Below are positions 26,125 to 35,000 of a DNA stretch of 64,000 nucleotides, piece after piece. Position 1 is the first letter of the stretch, and each line of letters opens with the position of its first letter. The notes beneath the pieces were generated by a model that did not search any database, was not told the DNA's origin, and saw only the letters and a list, made by a program, of their open reading frames with translations. The DNA is taken from assembly GCA_964548585.1 (NCBI GenBank), contig CAZJRS010000001.1, positions 1-64,000 of the forward strand, read 5' to 3'. Made by a program: the position numbers and the translations under genes. The stretch comes from Methanocella_A sp964548585 (lineage in GTDB: Archaea > Halobacteriota > Methanocellia > Methanocellales > Methanocellaceae).

Positions 26125-27399
26125 ATGCAAGCAATGCGAGAGATTGAACTGAAAGGCCACATTATCGACTCCTTCCTTCTCCCCAGAATTTTTGATAAAA
26201 TTATGGACATGGAAGGCGAGTTCGAAATCCTCCAGTTCGAAATCGGCAAAAACAAAACCGATACCAGCTACGCCCGGCTAATGATTTCGGGCAAGGATAA
26301 AAAACACCTTGAGAACATCATCAGCGAGCTCCACCGTCTCGGAGCCCAGCTGCCGGAAGCGGAGGACGTCGTGGTCGCTACCGCTCCGAAAGACAAGGTC
26401 GTGCCGAAGGGCTTCTACTCCACAACTAATCACCCGACCTATGTGAAGATCGCCGGTGAGTGGAAAGAAGTTCAGAATCAGAAGATGGACTCGATGATTG
26501 TGCTCACAGAGGGAGTACCCTCCTGCGTCACTCTAGGCCACATCAGGAAGGGCGACAAGGTCGTCATCGGCAAGCATGGCATCAGGATCGTGCCTCCTGA
26601 GAGGCCCCGGGGCCATTCGATCTTTGAGTTTATGGGCGGGCAGGTTTCCTCTGAGCGGCCGTCCCAGTCTTTGATAAAGCAGATCGCAGAGGAAATGATC
26701 GAAGTCAAGTCCCGGGGTGGCAAGATCGTCATCGTCGGCGGACCTGCAATTATTCACACAGGGGGTCAGGCAGCGCTGGCGGAGATGGTTCACAACGGTT
26801 ACGTGGATGCACTGCTGGCCGGCAATGCTCTGGCGGTCCACGATATCGAGTACAACCTGTACGGTACCTCGCTTGGCATGGATCTGAATACGGTAGAGCT
26901 TGCCCCGGAAGGCCACAAGCACCACATCTACGCGATCAGTGAGATTACCAGAGCCGGCTCCATTAAAGATGCAGTCGATAAAGGCATCCTCACCGGTGGT
27001 ATCATGTACGAGTGCGTGAAGAATAACGTACCGTTCGTGTTGGCTGGATCGATCAGGGACGACGGGCCGTTGCCAGATGTGATCACCGATTCGATGAGAG
27101 CTCAGGACCTGATGCGAGAGCAGCTCAGGAATGCCGATCTGGTGTTGATGATGGCGACGATGCTCCACTCGATCGCGGTGGGCAACTGCCTGCCCTCTTC
27201 GGTAAGCACGATCTGTGTCGACATAAACCCGGCCACAGTCACCAAGCTGATGGACCGGGGTAGTGCCCAGGCTATCGGCATCGTTACCGATGTGGGTACG
27301 TTCCTGCCGTGGCTGGCCGAGGAGCTGGTAGCCCTCAAAAAGAACAGGCCAGAGGCATGCATCTGTATAAAAAATGAGCCCCTGGCTAAAAAGAGTTAA
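26125..27399 (+). CDS. TIGR00300/LOR-SDH domain protein, probable archaeal ornithine cyclodeaminase
   Basis: The 424-residue protein matches the archaeal TIGR00300 family: an N-terminal LOR/SDH domain (about 1-110, R-E-I-E-L-K-G-H-I-I-D-S) and a C-terminal dinucleotide-binding fold (G-G-P-A-I-I-H-T-G-G near residue 209; I-C-V-D-I-N-P-A-T-V-T-K-L near 370). Members of this family in methanogens have been linked to ornithine cyclodeaminase activity giving proline. I prefer ATG 26125, preceded by GGTGA five bases away, over a TTG at 26113. Confidence 0.82.
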   Translation: MQAMREIELKGHIIDSFLLPRIFDKIMDMEGEFEILQFEIGKNKTDTSYARLMISGKDKKHLENIISELHRLGAQLPEAEDVVVATAPKDKVVPKGFYSTTNHPTYVKIAGEWKEVQNQKMDSMIVLTEGVPSCVTLGHIRKGDKVVIGKHGIRIVPPERPRGHSIFEFMGGQVSSERPSQSLIKQIAEEMIEVKSRGGKIVIVGGPAIIHTGGQAALAEMVHNGYVDALLAGNALAVHDIEYNLYGTSLGMDLNTVELAPEGHKHHIYAISEITRAGSIKDAVDKGILTGGIMYECVKNNVPFVLAGSIRDDGPLPDVITDSMRAQDLMREQLRNADLVLMMATMLHSIAVGNCLPSSVSTICVDINPATVTKLMDRGSAQAIGIVTDVGTFLPWLAEELVALKKNRPEACICIKNEPLAKKS

Positions 27400-27503
27400 G
27401 GTTAGACTACCGAGCCTTCGGCTCCGCTTATCCATTTTTTTAAAAAACGTTGCAAAACATAGGTGCACTATTTAAAAATAAAACCCTACAAAACAGAGAG
27501 ATC

Positions 27504-28373
27504 ATGGCGGAGAGCATACAAATGGGTTCAATCCGTACTCGGCCCCTGGGCAAAACCGGTTTTAATGCGACCATAGTGGGCCTTGGCGGGGAAGGTGTCC
27601 TGCGTACCTTCGGCAAGACGGGTGCGGCCAAATCCGTCATAGACGAAGCGGTAGCACAGGGCATCAGGTACTTTGACTCCGCCCGGGCTTACGCGGGCAG
27701 CGAAGGCTATTACGGTTCCTACTGGCCTTTTAATAAGGATAAGAGAAGCCAGGTTTTTCAGACCAGTAAATCTGCGTCCCGGGACTATGACGGGGCGATG
27801 GCCGATCTCAGGACGACCTTGAGAACCATGGGTATCGATCACCTGGACCTGTGGCAGATACACGACGTAAGGACTAAAGAAGATATCCTGGAGATTGAAG
27901 GCCATGGCGGAGCTCTTGAAGCTTTTTTGGAAGCGAAAGATAAGGGGTTAATACGCCATATAGGAGTCACAGGTCACTATGACCCGGCGATTCTCTCTTA
28001 TTGTGTGGACAACTGGCCCGTGGACACCGTGCTGCTGCCGGTTAACCCTGTTGAAGGTGCGCTAGGCGGCTTTTTAACTCAGACAGTGCCCATCGCCGTG
28101 GAAAAAGGTCTCGGAATCATCGGCATGAAAGTGCTCGGCGCCTCGAATTTCATTTATGAGGAGATGGGAGCGACACCGGAGCTCCTGATGAGATACGCGC
28201 TTTCCCAGAATGTATCTACGATCATCGTAGGCTGCGCTGATCCGGCTCAAGTCCAGACGCTCGCTAAAGTTGGCAGGGAGTTCAAGCCCATGTCGGCAGA
28301 AGAGCAGGAACGGGTGGTCAATGTGTTCAAGCCCTTCAGCAAACAGCTGGCGTATTACCGCGGTAACTTGTGA
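27504..28373 (+). CDS. Aldo/keto reductase
   Basis: A 289-residue TIM-barrel reductase. The catalytic tetrad is visible: Asp and Tyr in Y-F-D-S-A-R-A-Y, Lys in Q-T-S-K-S, and His in W-Q-I-H-D. There is no C-terminal Fe-S extension. The closest type is the bacterial/archaeal AKR with a G-L-G-G-E-G-V start motif; substrate unknown. A TATA box at about 27466-27478 predicts a transcript start near 27498, only a few bases before ATG 27504, with GAGAGATC as a possible ribosome site. Confidence 0.9.
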   Translation: MAESIQMGSIRTRPLGKTGFNATIVGLGGEGVLRTFGKTGAAKSVIDEAVAQGIRYFDSARAYAGSEGYYGSYWPFNKDKRSQVFQTSKSASRDYDGAMADLRTTLRTMGIDHLDLWQIHDVRTKEDILEIEGHGGALEAFLEAKDKGLIRHIGVTGHYDPAILSYCVDNWPVDTVLLPVNPVEGALGGFLTQTVPIAVEKGLGIIGMKVLGASNFIYEEMGATPELLMRYALSQNVSTIIVGCADPAQVQTLAKVGREFKPMSAEEQERVVNVFKPFSKQLAYYRGNL

Positions 28374-28417
28374 AGATCTAAAGCGGCACGGCGGACGCCT
28401 TTTCAACGGTTATAAGA

Positions 28418-28729
28418 TCAGTGGGTATTCCCATCGACTTTCGAATGCTTTCTGGTCTCTTCCATGAAGCCATCATACCAGGGGCAGTTACTCTTCACAC
28501 AGGAAGAGATGTGAATCACTTCAGCGCCTTTCTGCTTGAGTGTCTCCACCTTGCTCTTGATCTTGTCAGTCTTTCCCAGGCCACAGCCGCCGCAGGTATC
28601 GAAGCCGACGATCTCTATATCATCGTACTTTTCAAATGCTGCGGTTTTTCCCTGGATTGCCTTAAAGCAATTCGTACCCGGGCATGTCTTCGATTTCTCT
28701 TCACACCTGATGATCGCAATCTTAGTCAT
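28418..28729 (-). CDS. CGGC domain protein
   Basis: A 103-residue protein with the CGGC domain pattern: I-I-R-C-E-E-K near the N-terminus, T-C-P-G-T-N-C-F, G-F-D-T-C-G-G-C-G, and H-I-S-S-C-V-K-S-N-C-P. The many conserved Cys suggest metal or Fe-S binding. Function is not established. The ATG at 28729 begins the typical M-T-K-I-A-I-I-R; a longer frame to 28756 exists. Confidence 0.85.
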   Translation of the reverse strand: MTKIAIIRCEEKSKTCPGTNCFKAIQGKTAAFEKYDDIEIVGFDTCGGCGLGKTDKIKSKVETLKQKGAEVIHISSCVKSNCPWYDGFMEETRKHSKVDGNTH

Positions 28730-28856
28730 GGTAATACCTGAATAAGCATTCAACATAATTGCAAATAATCTTTTAGGTATACAGGCTCTGAAATTAAAAT
28801 AAAAAAAGCTCTGCCAGCAGGCATTCGTAACGCCAGGCTGGCAGATAATGCGCTTA

Positions 28857-30596
28857 TTATCCCTTGTTTCTGCGCCTGTACAGCCCGATACCTACTGTCC
28901 CTACTACGAGTAGTGGTAAGACCACTGACGGCAGGCAGGGCAGTCCACCAGTAGTCTTCGGTGTGACAGCGGACGCTTCAGTCGCACCAGGCGCTGAGGT
29001 AGCCGCACTGCTGGGTGCTGCTGTCACTACTGCTGTCGGTGTCCTGGTGTCCGGTGTGCCATTGACTACGAAAAACGTAAACTTCGCTGGCTCGCCGAAG
29101 TACCCATGGTTAGTCCAGAACATCCTGACCTCCGGATGGTAAGTGCCGTTCATCGCCGGAGCAGTATAGGTAAAGTTGACCTTGATGCTCTGGCCCGGGC
29201 GGACCACCGTGCCGATCGGTATTGTGTAGTTGGTCATGTTGAAGTACTTCATGTCTTCGCTATCACTGGAGGGTGCCAGGATCGTGCCGTCCTGGAATGT
29301 CCAGGGCATCGTGCCGTTGTTCGTCATGACGAGCGTCAGGTAGTATAAGTTGCCCGCGTCCATGACATAGGCGTCTCTGGGCGAAATAAACTGGGCGTTC
29401 GGCACAGGAGTAAAGTCTTTGTCGAGCTGGGCCAGATAAGAGTCGGGTACACCGCCCTTGACTTTGGTAAACCCGGCTGCCACGTAGCTGCCGTTCCCGA
29501 TCTGCAGAACAGACGGACTATAGGATATCCCCACTCCTTTCAGCTCTTTCTCCCAGAGTACATTGCCCTGAGAATCAGTGCGGGTCACCACAGTGACATT
29601 CGCATTGCCTTCTTTATCTCCACCAGCGAATATGTATCCGTCATCCCAGGTCTGCTGGATCGAGTAGATACCGCCCCAGGGCTTATCGTACACCTTGTAC
29701 CACTGCAGGTTGCCCTGCGCATCAGCCTTGACCAGCTGCTTATGGTAACCGTTTCCTCCGGACCAGATGTAGCCGCCATCGCGGGTCTGCTGTACACCGA
29801 TATGGAATGCATCCTGGCGGCCCCCTACTTGATCAAAAGTCTTAAACCACTGCTGGTTGCCATCCGCATCGACCTTCACAAGTATAGCCTGGTACTTGGT
29901 CCCGCTCGTCTTATTCATGGTCGAGCCCCCCAGGATGAAGCCGCCATCGCTGGTCGGCCAGACCGAGTAGCAATAATCAGCGCCGCTCTTCTCAACACCG
30001 AAAAATGCGCCGTACGTCTTTTGCCAGATTATGTTACCCGAGCTGTCGACTTTGGCCAGATACATCTCCATGCCCCGTGCGTCGTTATGGAGGACGTTCC
30101 CGGCCATAACATAGTTGCCATCGGGCAACTGGTGGACAGAGTAAATATCTTCGCCAGTGCCGGATTGTCCTACCCTTGGATAATTTTTGCTCCACTGCTC
30201 AGCACCGGTCTCGGACGTCTTGAGGAGATAAGCGCCATTCGCGCCGTTACCGGCCACGATGTAGCCGCCATCACTGGTCTGCTTGACGGATCTTGCAGTT
30301 GAAGCAGGGTATGTTTGAGTCCAGACCAGGTTGCCCTGCCAGTCAGTCTTAGATAAAAATATGCTGGGCAGGCTGCTTTTGTCTTTTTGCGTCTCGCCTG
30401 TGATGATGAAGCCGCAGTCGCTGGTCTGCCAGACAGACTCAGCCCTCTCATTAAGGGTCGAGTCGCCGTAGTTCTTTTCCCATGCCGTAGCCGGAGCCGT
30501 TCCTGCCATTGATAGGCCGCTGGTAATAGTGAAAAATATTGCCAGGCATATCAGACAATAACAAAGAGTTTTAACTAATCGGATACTATCAGTCAT
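28857..30596 (-). CDS. Exported beta-propeller with Ig-like domain and C-terminal sorting-like tail
   Basis: The 579-residue protein has a signal peptide (about 1-32), then about seven repeats of a form S-V-x-Q-T-x-D-G-G-Y-I-x-A-G (about 50-395), an Ig/NBR1-like domain (about 405-520, L-T-L-V-M-T-N-N-G-T-M-P-W), a Thr/Ala/Ser spacer, and a tail G-L-P-C-L-P followed by one transmembrane helix and R-R-R-N-K-G. The tail resembles archaeosortase-type C-terminal signals (motif, helix, Arg cluster). No archaeosortase is in the window. It probably sits on the cell surface. Confidence 0.85.
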   Translation of the reverse strand: MTDSIRLVKTLCYCLICLAIFFTITSGLSMAGTAPATAWEKNYGDSTLNERAESVWQTSDCGFIITGETQKDKSSLPSIFLSKTDWQGNLVWTQTYPASTARSVKQTSDGGYIVAGNGANGAYLLKTSETGAEQWSKNYPRVGQSGTGEDIYSVHQLPDGNYVMAGNVLHNDARGMEMYLAKVDSSGNIIWQKTYGAFFGVEKSGADYCYSVWPTSDGGFILGGSTMNKTSGTKYQAILVKVDADGNQQWFKTFDQVGGRQDAFHIGVQQTRDGGYIWSGGNGYHKQLVKADAQGNLQWYKVYDKPWGGIYSIQQTWDDGYIFAGGDKEGNANVTVVTRTDSQGNVLWEKELKGVGISYSPSVLQIGNGSYVAAGFTKVKGGVPDSYLAQLDKDFTPVPNAQFISPRDAYVMDAGNLYYLTLVMTNNGTMPWTFQDGTILAPSSDSEDMKYFNMTNYTIPIGTVVRPGQSIKVNFTYTAPAMNGTYHPEVRMFWTNHGYFGEPAKFTFFVVNGTPDTRTPTAVVTAAPSSAATSAPGATEASAVTPKTTGGLPCLPSVVLPLLVVGTVGIGLYRRRNKG

Positions 30597-30933
30597 ACTT
30601 TAGTTACCACCATTTAATTTGTACGTATTGTCACCCTGCACCCCAGCAGTGTAACCGGCTAGATAATTTCACATCATATATCAGGTGAAGATAATATAGC
30701 CTATAATTAGGTAGGTGACCGTTGATAGAAATAGCTTACTAGGTAAGCAGAGTAACTACCTGAGCGTTTGGAACAGGGATCATGTCCTTGGGCACTTTTG
30801 TCCGGCGTTTCACCGGGGTTCCCCATTCCGGACGTGATATCAGGCATCATTCGTTTTACCCGCGGAAAGCTAAGTCGATACCATCGCCGCAGGCTTTCCG
30901 CGGCAATCCAAGAAAACAGAGGCTGATGCGACT
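30597..30933. other. Intergenic region with a hairpin before the F420 gene
   Basis: This 337-bp region lies between the divergent propeller gene and the F420 gene, so it holds both promoters. Besides the hairpin at 30860-30903 it shows a weak inverted pair GTCCGG ... CCGGAC around 30798-30833. No coding frame or RNA gene is recognised. Confidence 0.45.
30860..30903 (+). promoter_or_regulatory. Inverted repeat (hairpin) upstream of F420-dependent oxidoreductase
   Basis: CCGCGGAAAGC at 30860-30870 and GCTTTCCGCGG at 30893-30903 form a perfect 11-bp stem around a 22-base loop, ending 30 bases before ATG 30934. There is no run of T after it, so a leader hairpin or binding site is more likely than a terminator. 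Confidence 0.5.
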
Positions 30934-31959
30934 ATGGTAATGCTAGGTATCAAATTAGGCCCGGAAGAATATCCCCCGGTTGAGTTGCTGAACTACGCGG
31001 TCGCTGCGGAGCAGGCCGGTTTCGACGCAATTGACGTAAGCGATCATTTTCACCCATGGAGCGAGCTGGGACAGGCCTGCTATACCTGGACATGGCTGGG
31101 CGCAGCCGCCGCCCGTACGAACAGGATAGTCCTGGGTCCGGGAGTGACCTGCCCTATCCTGAGATATCACCCGGCAGTCATTGCCCAGGCTGCAGCCACG
31201 GTGGACAATTTTGCGCCAGGGAGGACGTATCTTGGCCTGGGGACCGGAGAAGCACTGAACGAGTATTCTGCGACTGGAGTCTGGCCGGATTACCCGGACA
31301 GGCAGCAGATGCTCTTCGAAGCCATCGATCTGATCAGGCAGCTCTGGTCAGGAGGATATGTGACGTTCGACGGTGCATTTTATAGCACAAGGAAGGCAAA
31401 GCTGTATACGCCACCGAAAACCAGCATACCCATCATCATATCCTCGCTGGTGCCGGGAAGCGCTTCGTTTGCCGGGCTACATGGCGACGGGCTTTTCACA
31501 GTCTTTAATGATATGTCGGTCATAAAACAAATCGTGGAAAATTTTGAATCCGGCGCCCTGCAGGCCGGTAAGGATCCCGGCACTATGTCCCGGATGATCG
31601 AGTTAAACGTGATTTACACCAGCAACCATAAAGAAGCGATGGAAGAGTTCAAGAAGTACTGGGCTGGTGCCTTGATTCCGGCCATGTTTAACCAAAACAT
31701 CTACACACCGGCGATGTCAGAGATGAACGGTTCTGTAGTCGGCGATGATGCCCTGCAGAAAAGGCTATGCATATCCGACGATGCAGAAGATCACATCAAA
31801 TTTGTACAGCAGTTCATCGACCTGGGCTTCACTCACATATACGTACATACGGCCGGAACCCGGCAGATGGACTTCATCAAAACCTACTCCAGTGACGTGC
31901 TGCCTGCTATCAGAGAGCGAAATAAAAGCGTAGCAGGCGTAGCCGGAGCTACAGCATAG
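30934..31959 (+). CDS. F420-dependent LLM-class oxidoreductase (G6PDH-like, TIGR03557 type)
   Basis: The 341-residue TIM-barrel protein is of the luciferase-like F420 family: A-A-E-Q-A-G-F-D-A-I-D-V-S-D-H-F-H-P-W near the N-terminus, G-P-G-V-T-C-P-I-L-R-Y-H-P, and T-Y-L-G-L-G-T-G-E-A-L-N-E, all characteristic of F420-dependent glucose-6-phosphate dehydrogenase/Adf-type enzymes. The substrate in methanogens is probably an alcohol or sugar phosphate, not established here. It would use reduced or oxidised F420 in the cytoplasm. GAGGCTGATG lies upstream of ATG 30934. Confidence 0.88.
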   Translation: MVMLGIKLGPEEYPPVELLNYAVAAEQAGFDAIDVSDHFHPWSELGQACYTWTWLGAAAARTNRIVLGPGVTCPILRYHPAVIAQAAATVDNFAPGRTYLGLGTGEALNEYSATGVWPDYPDRQQMLFEAIDLIRQLWSGGYVTFDGAFYSTRKAKLYTPPKTSIPIIISSLVPGSASFAGLHGDGLFTVFNDMSVIKQIVENFESGALQAGKDPGTMSRMIELNVIYTSNHKEAMEEFKKYWAGALIPAMFNQNIYTPAMSEMNGSVVGDDALQKRLCISDDAEDHIKFVQQFIDLGFTHIYVHTAGTRQMDFIKTYSSDVLPAIRERNKSVAGVAGATA

Positions 31960-32013
31960 CATTGATCCGAGGTCAGCTTTAATTGCCCGGAAGTAATAGT
32001 ATCATGGATAGAC

Positions 32014-32646
32014 ATGCCCACGGACAAGCAAGACGAGAGAAGATGGCCGACACCATTGAAGCCCGTGCCGGATGATAACCTCGACATATACGACGAAGTC
32101 GAACTGATGGATCCGGCAATTCACAAAAACAACCTGGTAGAGTTAGTGATTAACATGACCGGCAGTACAAAGCGAAATGAGGCGGAGCACGCCACTTTTG
32201 GCGCAGGTTGCTTCTGGCACGTGGAAGATGTCTTCAGAAAGATCCCTGGAGTCACCTCGACACAGGCAGGCTATATGGGAGGCACCAGAGACAACCCGAC
32301 CTACGAGGAAGTCTGCACAGGCAAGACAGGTCACACTGAAGTCGTTGAAATCACCTATGATCCGGCAACAGTGTCTTACGATCACCTGCTCGACGTGTTC
32401 TGGAACATACATGATCCTACCCAGGTAAACCGGCAAGGCCCGGATGTCGGTATCCAGTACAGGTCTGTGATCTTTTTCCACGGTCAGGAGCAAGAAAAAG
32501 CAGCAATCGCTTCCCGCGACCGAATACAAAAATCATTTAACAATCCGATTGCGACCAGCATAGAGCCCGCAAAAATATTCTACCGTGCCGAAGAGTACCA
32601 CCAACAGTACTTTGATAAAACCGGCAAAAAGTCTTGCGGGATATGA
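32014..32646 (+). CDS. msrA: Peptide methionine sulfoxide reductase MsrA
   Basis: The 210-residue protein has the MsrA active site G-A-G-C-F-W with nucleophilic Cys, plus G-Y-M-G-G, G-H-T-E-V-V and a C-terminal K-K-S-C-G-I whose Cys could resolve the disulfide. It reduces the S-sulfoxide of methionine. The first about 47 residues precede the usual start of the domain and are acidic/Pro-rich; ATG at 32155 would give a standard 163-residue enzyme. The extension has coding-like composition, so I keep the longer start. Confidence 0.9.
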   Translation: MPTDKQDERRWPTPLKPVPDDNLDIYDEVELMDPAIHKNNLVELVINMTGSTKRNEAEHATFGAGCFWHVEDVFRKIPGVTSTQAGYMGGTRDNPTYEEVCTGKTGHTEVVEITYDPATVSYDHLLDVFWNIHDPTQVNRQGPDVGIQYRSVIFFHGQEQEKAAIASRDRIQKSFNNPIATSIEPAKIFYRAEEYHQQYFDKTGKKSCGI

Positions 32647-32737
32647 CCAGCGGGCATGAATCGTCACCCCATAAACGGTTAATAGTCATCGATCGTTCCA
32701 CTGGTTATATAAGATCAAATGCCATCAATAACAGAGT

Positions 32738-33268
32738 ATGGCCCAAGGCACAGAGCTACCGCCAGCCGGAGGAGTCCGGGCAGGGAAGAGAAAACCAGTC
32801 CCCGTCAGAGCTATAGCTGGTATAGCCATTGCAGCTTTTCTGATATGCCTGATACTGCTGCTTTTTCTTGGCTTATCTTCCTTCAGCCTGCCGTGGCTTG
32901 GTGATACGTCAGATCACGCCCGAGATATAAACGTCTCCGCCGTCGCCAGACCGGCCACTGAAAACGACTAGATCGGCACCTGGCAAGGCTATTCCGATGA
33001 CGGAAAAAACCAGGTGATTACCTTTACGAGCGACAACCGGTTTAGTCACTGGGTGACAGATAAAACCCGGATGAGCTCATATAACGGCAGCTGGAGACAC
33101 GATAGCAGCCTCTACGTGTACCGGCTGATCTACGACACCGGAGAATATTCGGCCAGTGTCAAAATCCGACCCATTGCAGACAACCAGACCATGACCATGC
33201 GGTTAGAGCCGCTCAGCTCCGCAGCAGGTATGCCGCTAAAAGGGTTTGACCTGGAACGGTGGAATTAA
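32738..33268 (+). pseudogene. Membrane-anchored protein gene interrupted by in-frame TAG
   Basis: Reading from ATG 32738 gives 77 residues with one transmembrane helix (about residues 24-50) and stops at TAG 32969-32971. The same frame continues without another stop to 33268, adding 98 residues starting I-G-T-W-Q-G-Y, a typical beginning for a small beta-barrel (lipocalin-like) domain. Neither half is complete alone, so this looks like one 176-codon gene broken by an amber codon. A TATA box at about 32704-32713 predicts a transcript start three bases before the ATG. Options are a nonsense mutation, a sequencing error, or readthrough. Confidence 0.6.
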
Positions 33269-33310
33269 CTGCCACGGCACCTAATTTCTGATAATCAGTT
33301 CAATTGGACT

Positions 33311-33679
33311 TTAAAACTCATCATATTTCTTATTCGACCCACGTGCTAATTCGACGGGGTATTTAGCCTCATTGTTATTCATTTTACGGTAAAACTCGCT
33401 AGTCAAATCTATGTCATACAACTGCGCAAACCGAAGTAGTGCAAATAGCACGTCTGCCAGCTCATCACAGACCTCCTCTCGCTTATCAGACGCAGCGAAG
33501 ATCTCCCGCATCTCCTCCTTACTCTTAAAACGGAACAGCTCCAACAGCTCCGAGGATTCAATCACAATGCTGATAGCCAGTTCTTTGGCATCGTGGTACT
33601 GGTCCCAGTCCCTTGCTTCGCAAAAAGCTTTTGCACTTTCTTTTAGCATTTTGACAGTCATATTTTGATCATTAGTCAT
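33311..33679 (-). CDS. MazG-like nucleotide pyrophosphohydrolase
   Basis: The 122-residue all-helical protein has the metal-binding pattern of the MazG/dCTP pyrophosphatase superfamily: S-I-V-I-E-S-S-E-L-L-E-L-F and D-E-L-A-D-V-L-F-A-L-L. The R-D-W-D-Q-Y-H-D-A-K-E-L start is close to the RS21-C6/XTP3TPA-type group. It likely hydrolyses non-canonical or excess (d)NTPs to monophosphates. GTGATAAC precedes ATG 33679; the same GTG at 33688 is an alternative start. Confidence 0.9.
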   Translation of the reverse strand: MTNDQNMTVKMLKESAKAFCEARDWDQYHDAKELAISIVIESSELLELFRFKSKEEMREIFAASDKREEVCDELADVLFALLRFAQLYDIDLTSEFYRKMNNNEAKYPVELARGSNKKYDEF

Positions 33680-33924
33680 TGTTATCACTCGCCACGATAT
33701 CCAGTAACTGTACTGTATCTATACATCTTGAAGTATTATATCATGCCCTTGATGCGACCAGACAGAAAGGCAACAGTAAGAAATGAGTGATGTAACTCAT
33801 AAGCTGCAGGCTTTCTCAGTAATTTAAACACCTGGCCAAACGTATTGTACATGGGCATTGCCCGAACATGTAATGGTAAAATGGGAGAAAAAAGCTGTCA
33901 GGTATTTTGCTTATTACCAATACC

Positions 33925-34845
33925 TTACGAACCATTAATAATATCGATTCTTTGTTCATAAGAATCCTGCCCGCCACCAATAAACGTGACAATTAATCTT
34001 ACTACGTAATGTACAGGGTCAGGACTTGTAAATTCATGTGTCGGGTTTTGCTCGGCGGAGTGAGAGGTACCATCACCGAAATCCCAGTCATAGGACAATA
34101 TCGAACCGGAACTGGTATCTGTGAAAGACACAGTCAGCGGTGAAGTACCGCTTACAGTATTAGCAGTGAAACCTGCATGTCGTCCAGAAACAACTATTGT
34201 TTTGGATACCGAATTACTGCCGCCCGCATTCGTCACGGTCAACTTAACAGTATACGTTCCTGCGGATGAATACGTGAAAGTGGGGTCCTGCGCTGTGCTA
34301 TCAATGGAACCATCGTTATCGAAATCCCATTCACGCGAGTTGATCCAGCCCGTGCTTGTATCATGGAACGATACCGAGTCTCCGGCAATCGCTGAAGTCG
34401 GGCAGGTAAAGCTAGCTACAGGCGGATTTGGGGGTGGGTTTCCACTCCCCGTCCCATACTGTCCTCCCATCGTCGGAACTGGTGTGCTTGTCGGCGTAGG
34501 AGTCGGCGTTGTGCTGTTAGTAGGTGTTGCATTAGTAGTGGGAGATACCTGTTCGGTTGGAACCGGTTTCAGGGTTGGTGTCAGGGTCGGCACAGCCGTG
34601 GCGAGTATTACCGGCGCCTGCGTAGGCTGTGATGCAGGAAGGATCTTACCGATGATCGGGCTGTACAAGTTTTCGGAAGAGCTGATCACAAATCCGCCCA
34701 GAAGAACCACAAAGAAGAGCACCAGGAGTAATGCTAAAAGTAATACATTAGACATCTCCCCGGAGAGTCGTTCCTTCAGACGCTCACCCAGGATCTCTTT
34801 CCAGTCATTGAGGTCTCGTAACTCTTCCTTAATACTCTTGACCAT
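33925..34845 (-). CDS. Membrane-anchored protein with two PKD domains
   Basis: The 306-residue protein has a cytoplasmic charged N-terminus (30 residues), one transmembrane helix (about 33-55), a Thr/Pro linker of about 75 residues, and two PKD domains (about 140-220 with W-D-F-D-N-D-G, and 225-303 with W-D-F-G-D-G). PKD domains are extracellular Ig-like folds common on methanogen cell surfaces. It is downstream of the fusion gene at 35001 on the same strand, 155 bases away, so co-transcription is uncertain. Confidence 0.85.
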   Translation of the reverse strand: MVKSIKEELRDLNDWKEILGERLKERLSGEMSNVLLLALLLVLFFVVLLGGFVISSSENLYSPIIGKILPASQPTQAPVILATAVPTLTPTLKPVPTEQVSPTTNATPTNSTTPTPTPTSTPVPTMGGQYGTGSGNPPPNPPVASFTCPTSAIAGDSVSFHDTSTGWINSREWDFDNDGSIDSTAQDPTFTYSSAGTYTVKLTVTNAGGSNSVSKTIVVSGRHAGFTANTVSGTSPLTVSFTDTSSGSILSYDWDFGDGTSHSAEQNPTHEFTSPDPVHYVVRLIVTFIGGGQDSYEQRIDIINGS

Positions 34846-35000
34846 ATACAGGCTCCCAAGTCAGTATGTGCTTACCTGTTCTAAGGCTTTTATCACTGTG
34901 AGATATAAAATCTTTCTCTATTGCCGAGAAAGCCATACCGGTTCGAGAATACTATAGCTTTGGCTTATAAAATCGTATTAGCTAAATCAGATTTTAGGTC

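Noticed and set aside
26533..27468. Minus-strand open frame of 311 codons
   Set aside because: Antisense to the TIGR00300 gene; no domain.
32969..32971. TAG as pyrrolysine codon
   Set aside because: TAG is a routine stop in many genes here, no methylamine methyltransferase or pyl gene is in the window, and the gene resembles none of the known Pyl proteins.
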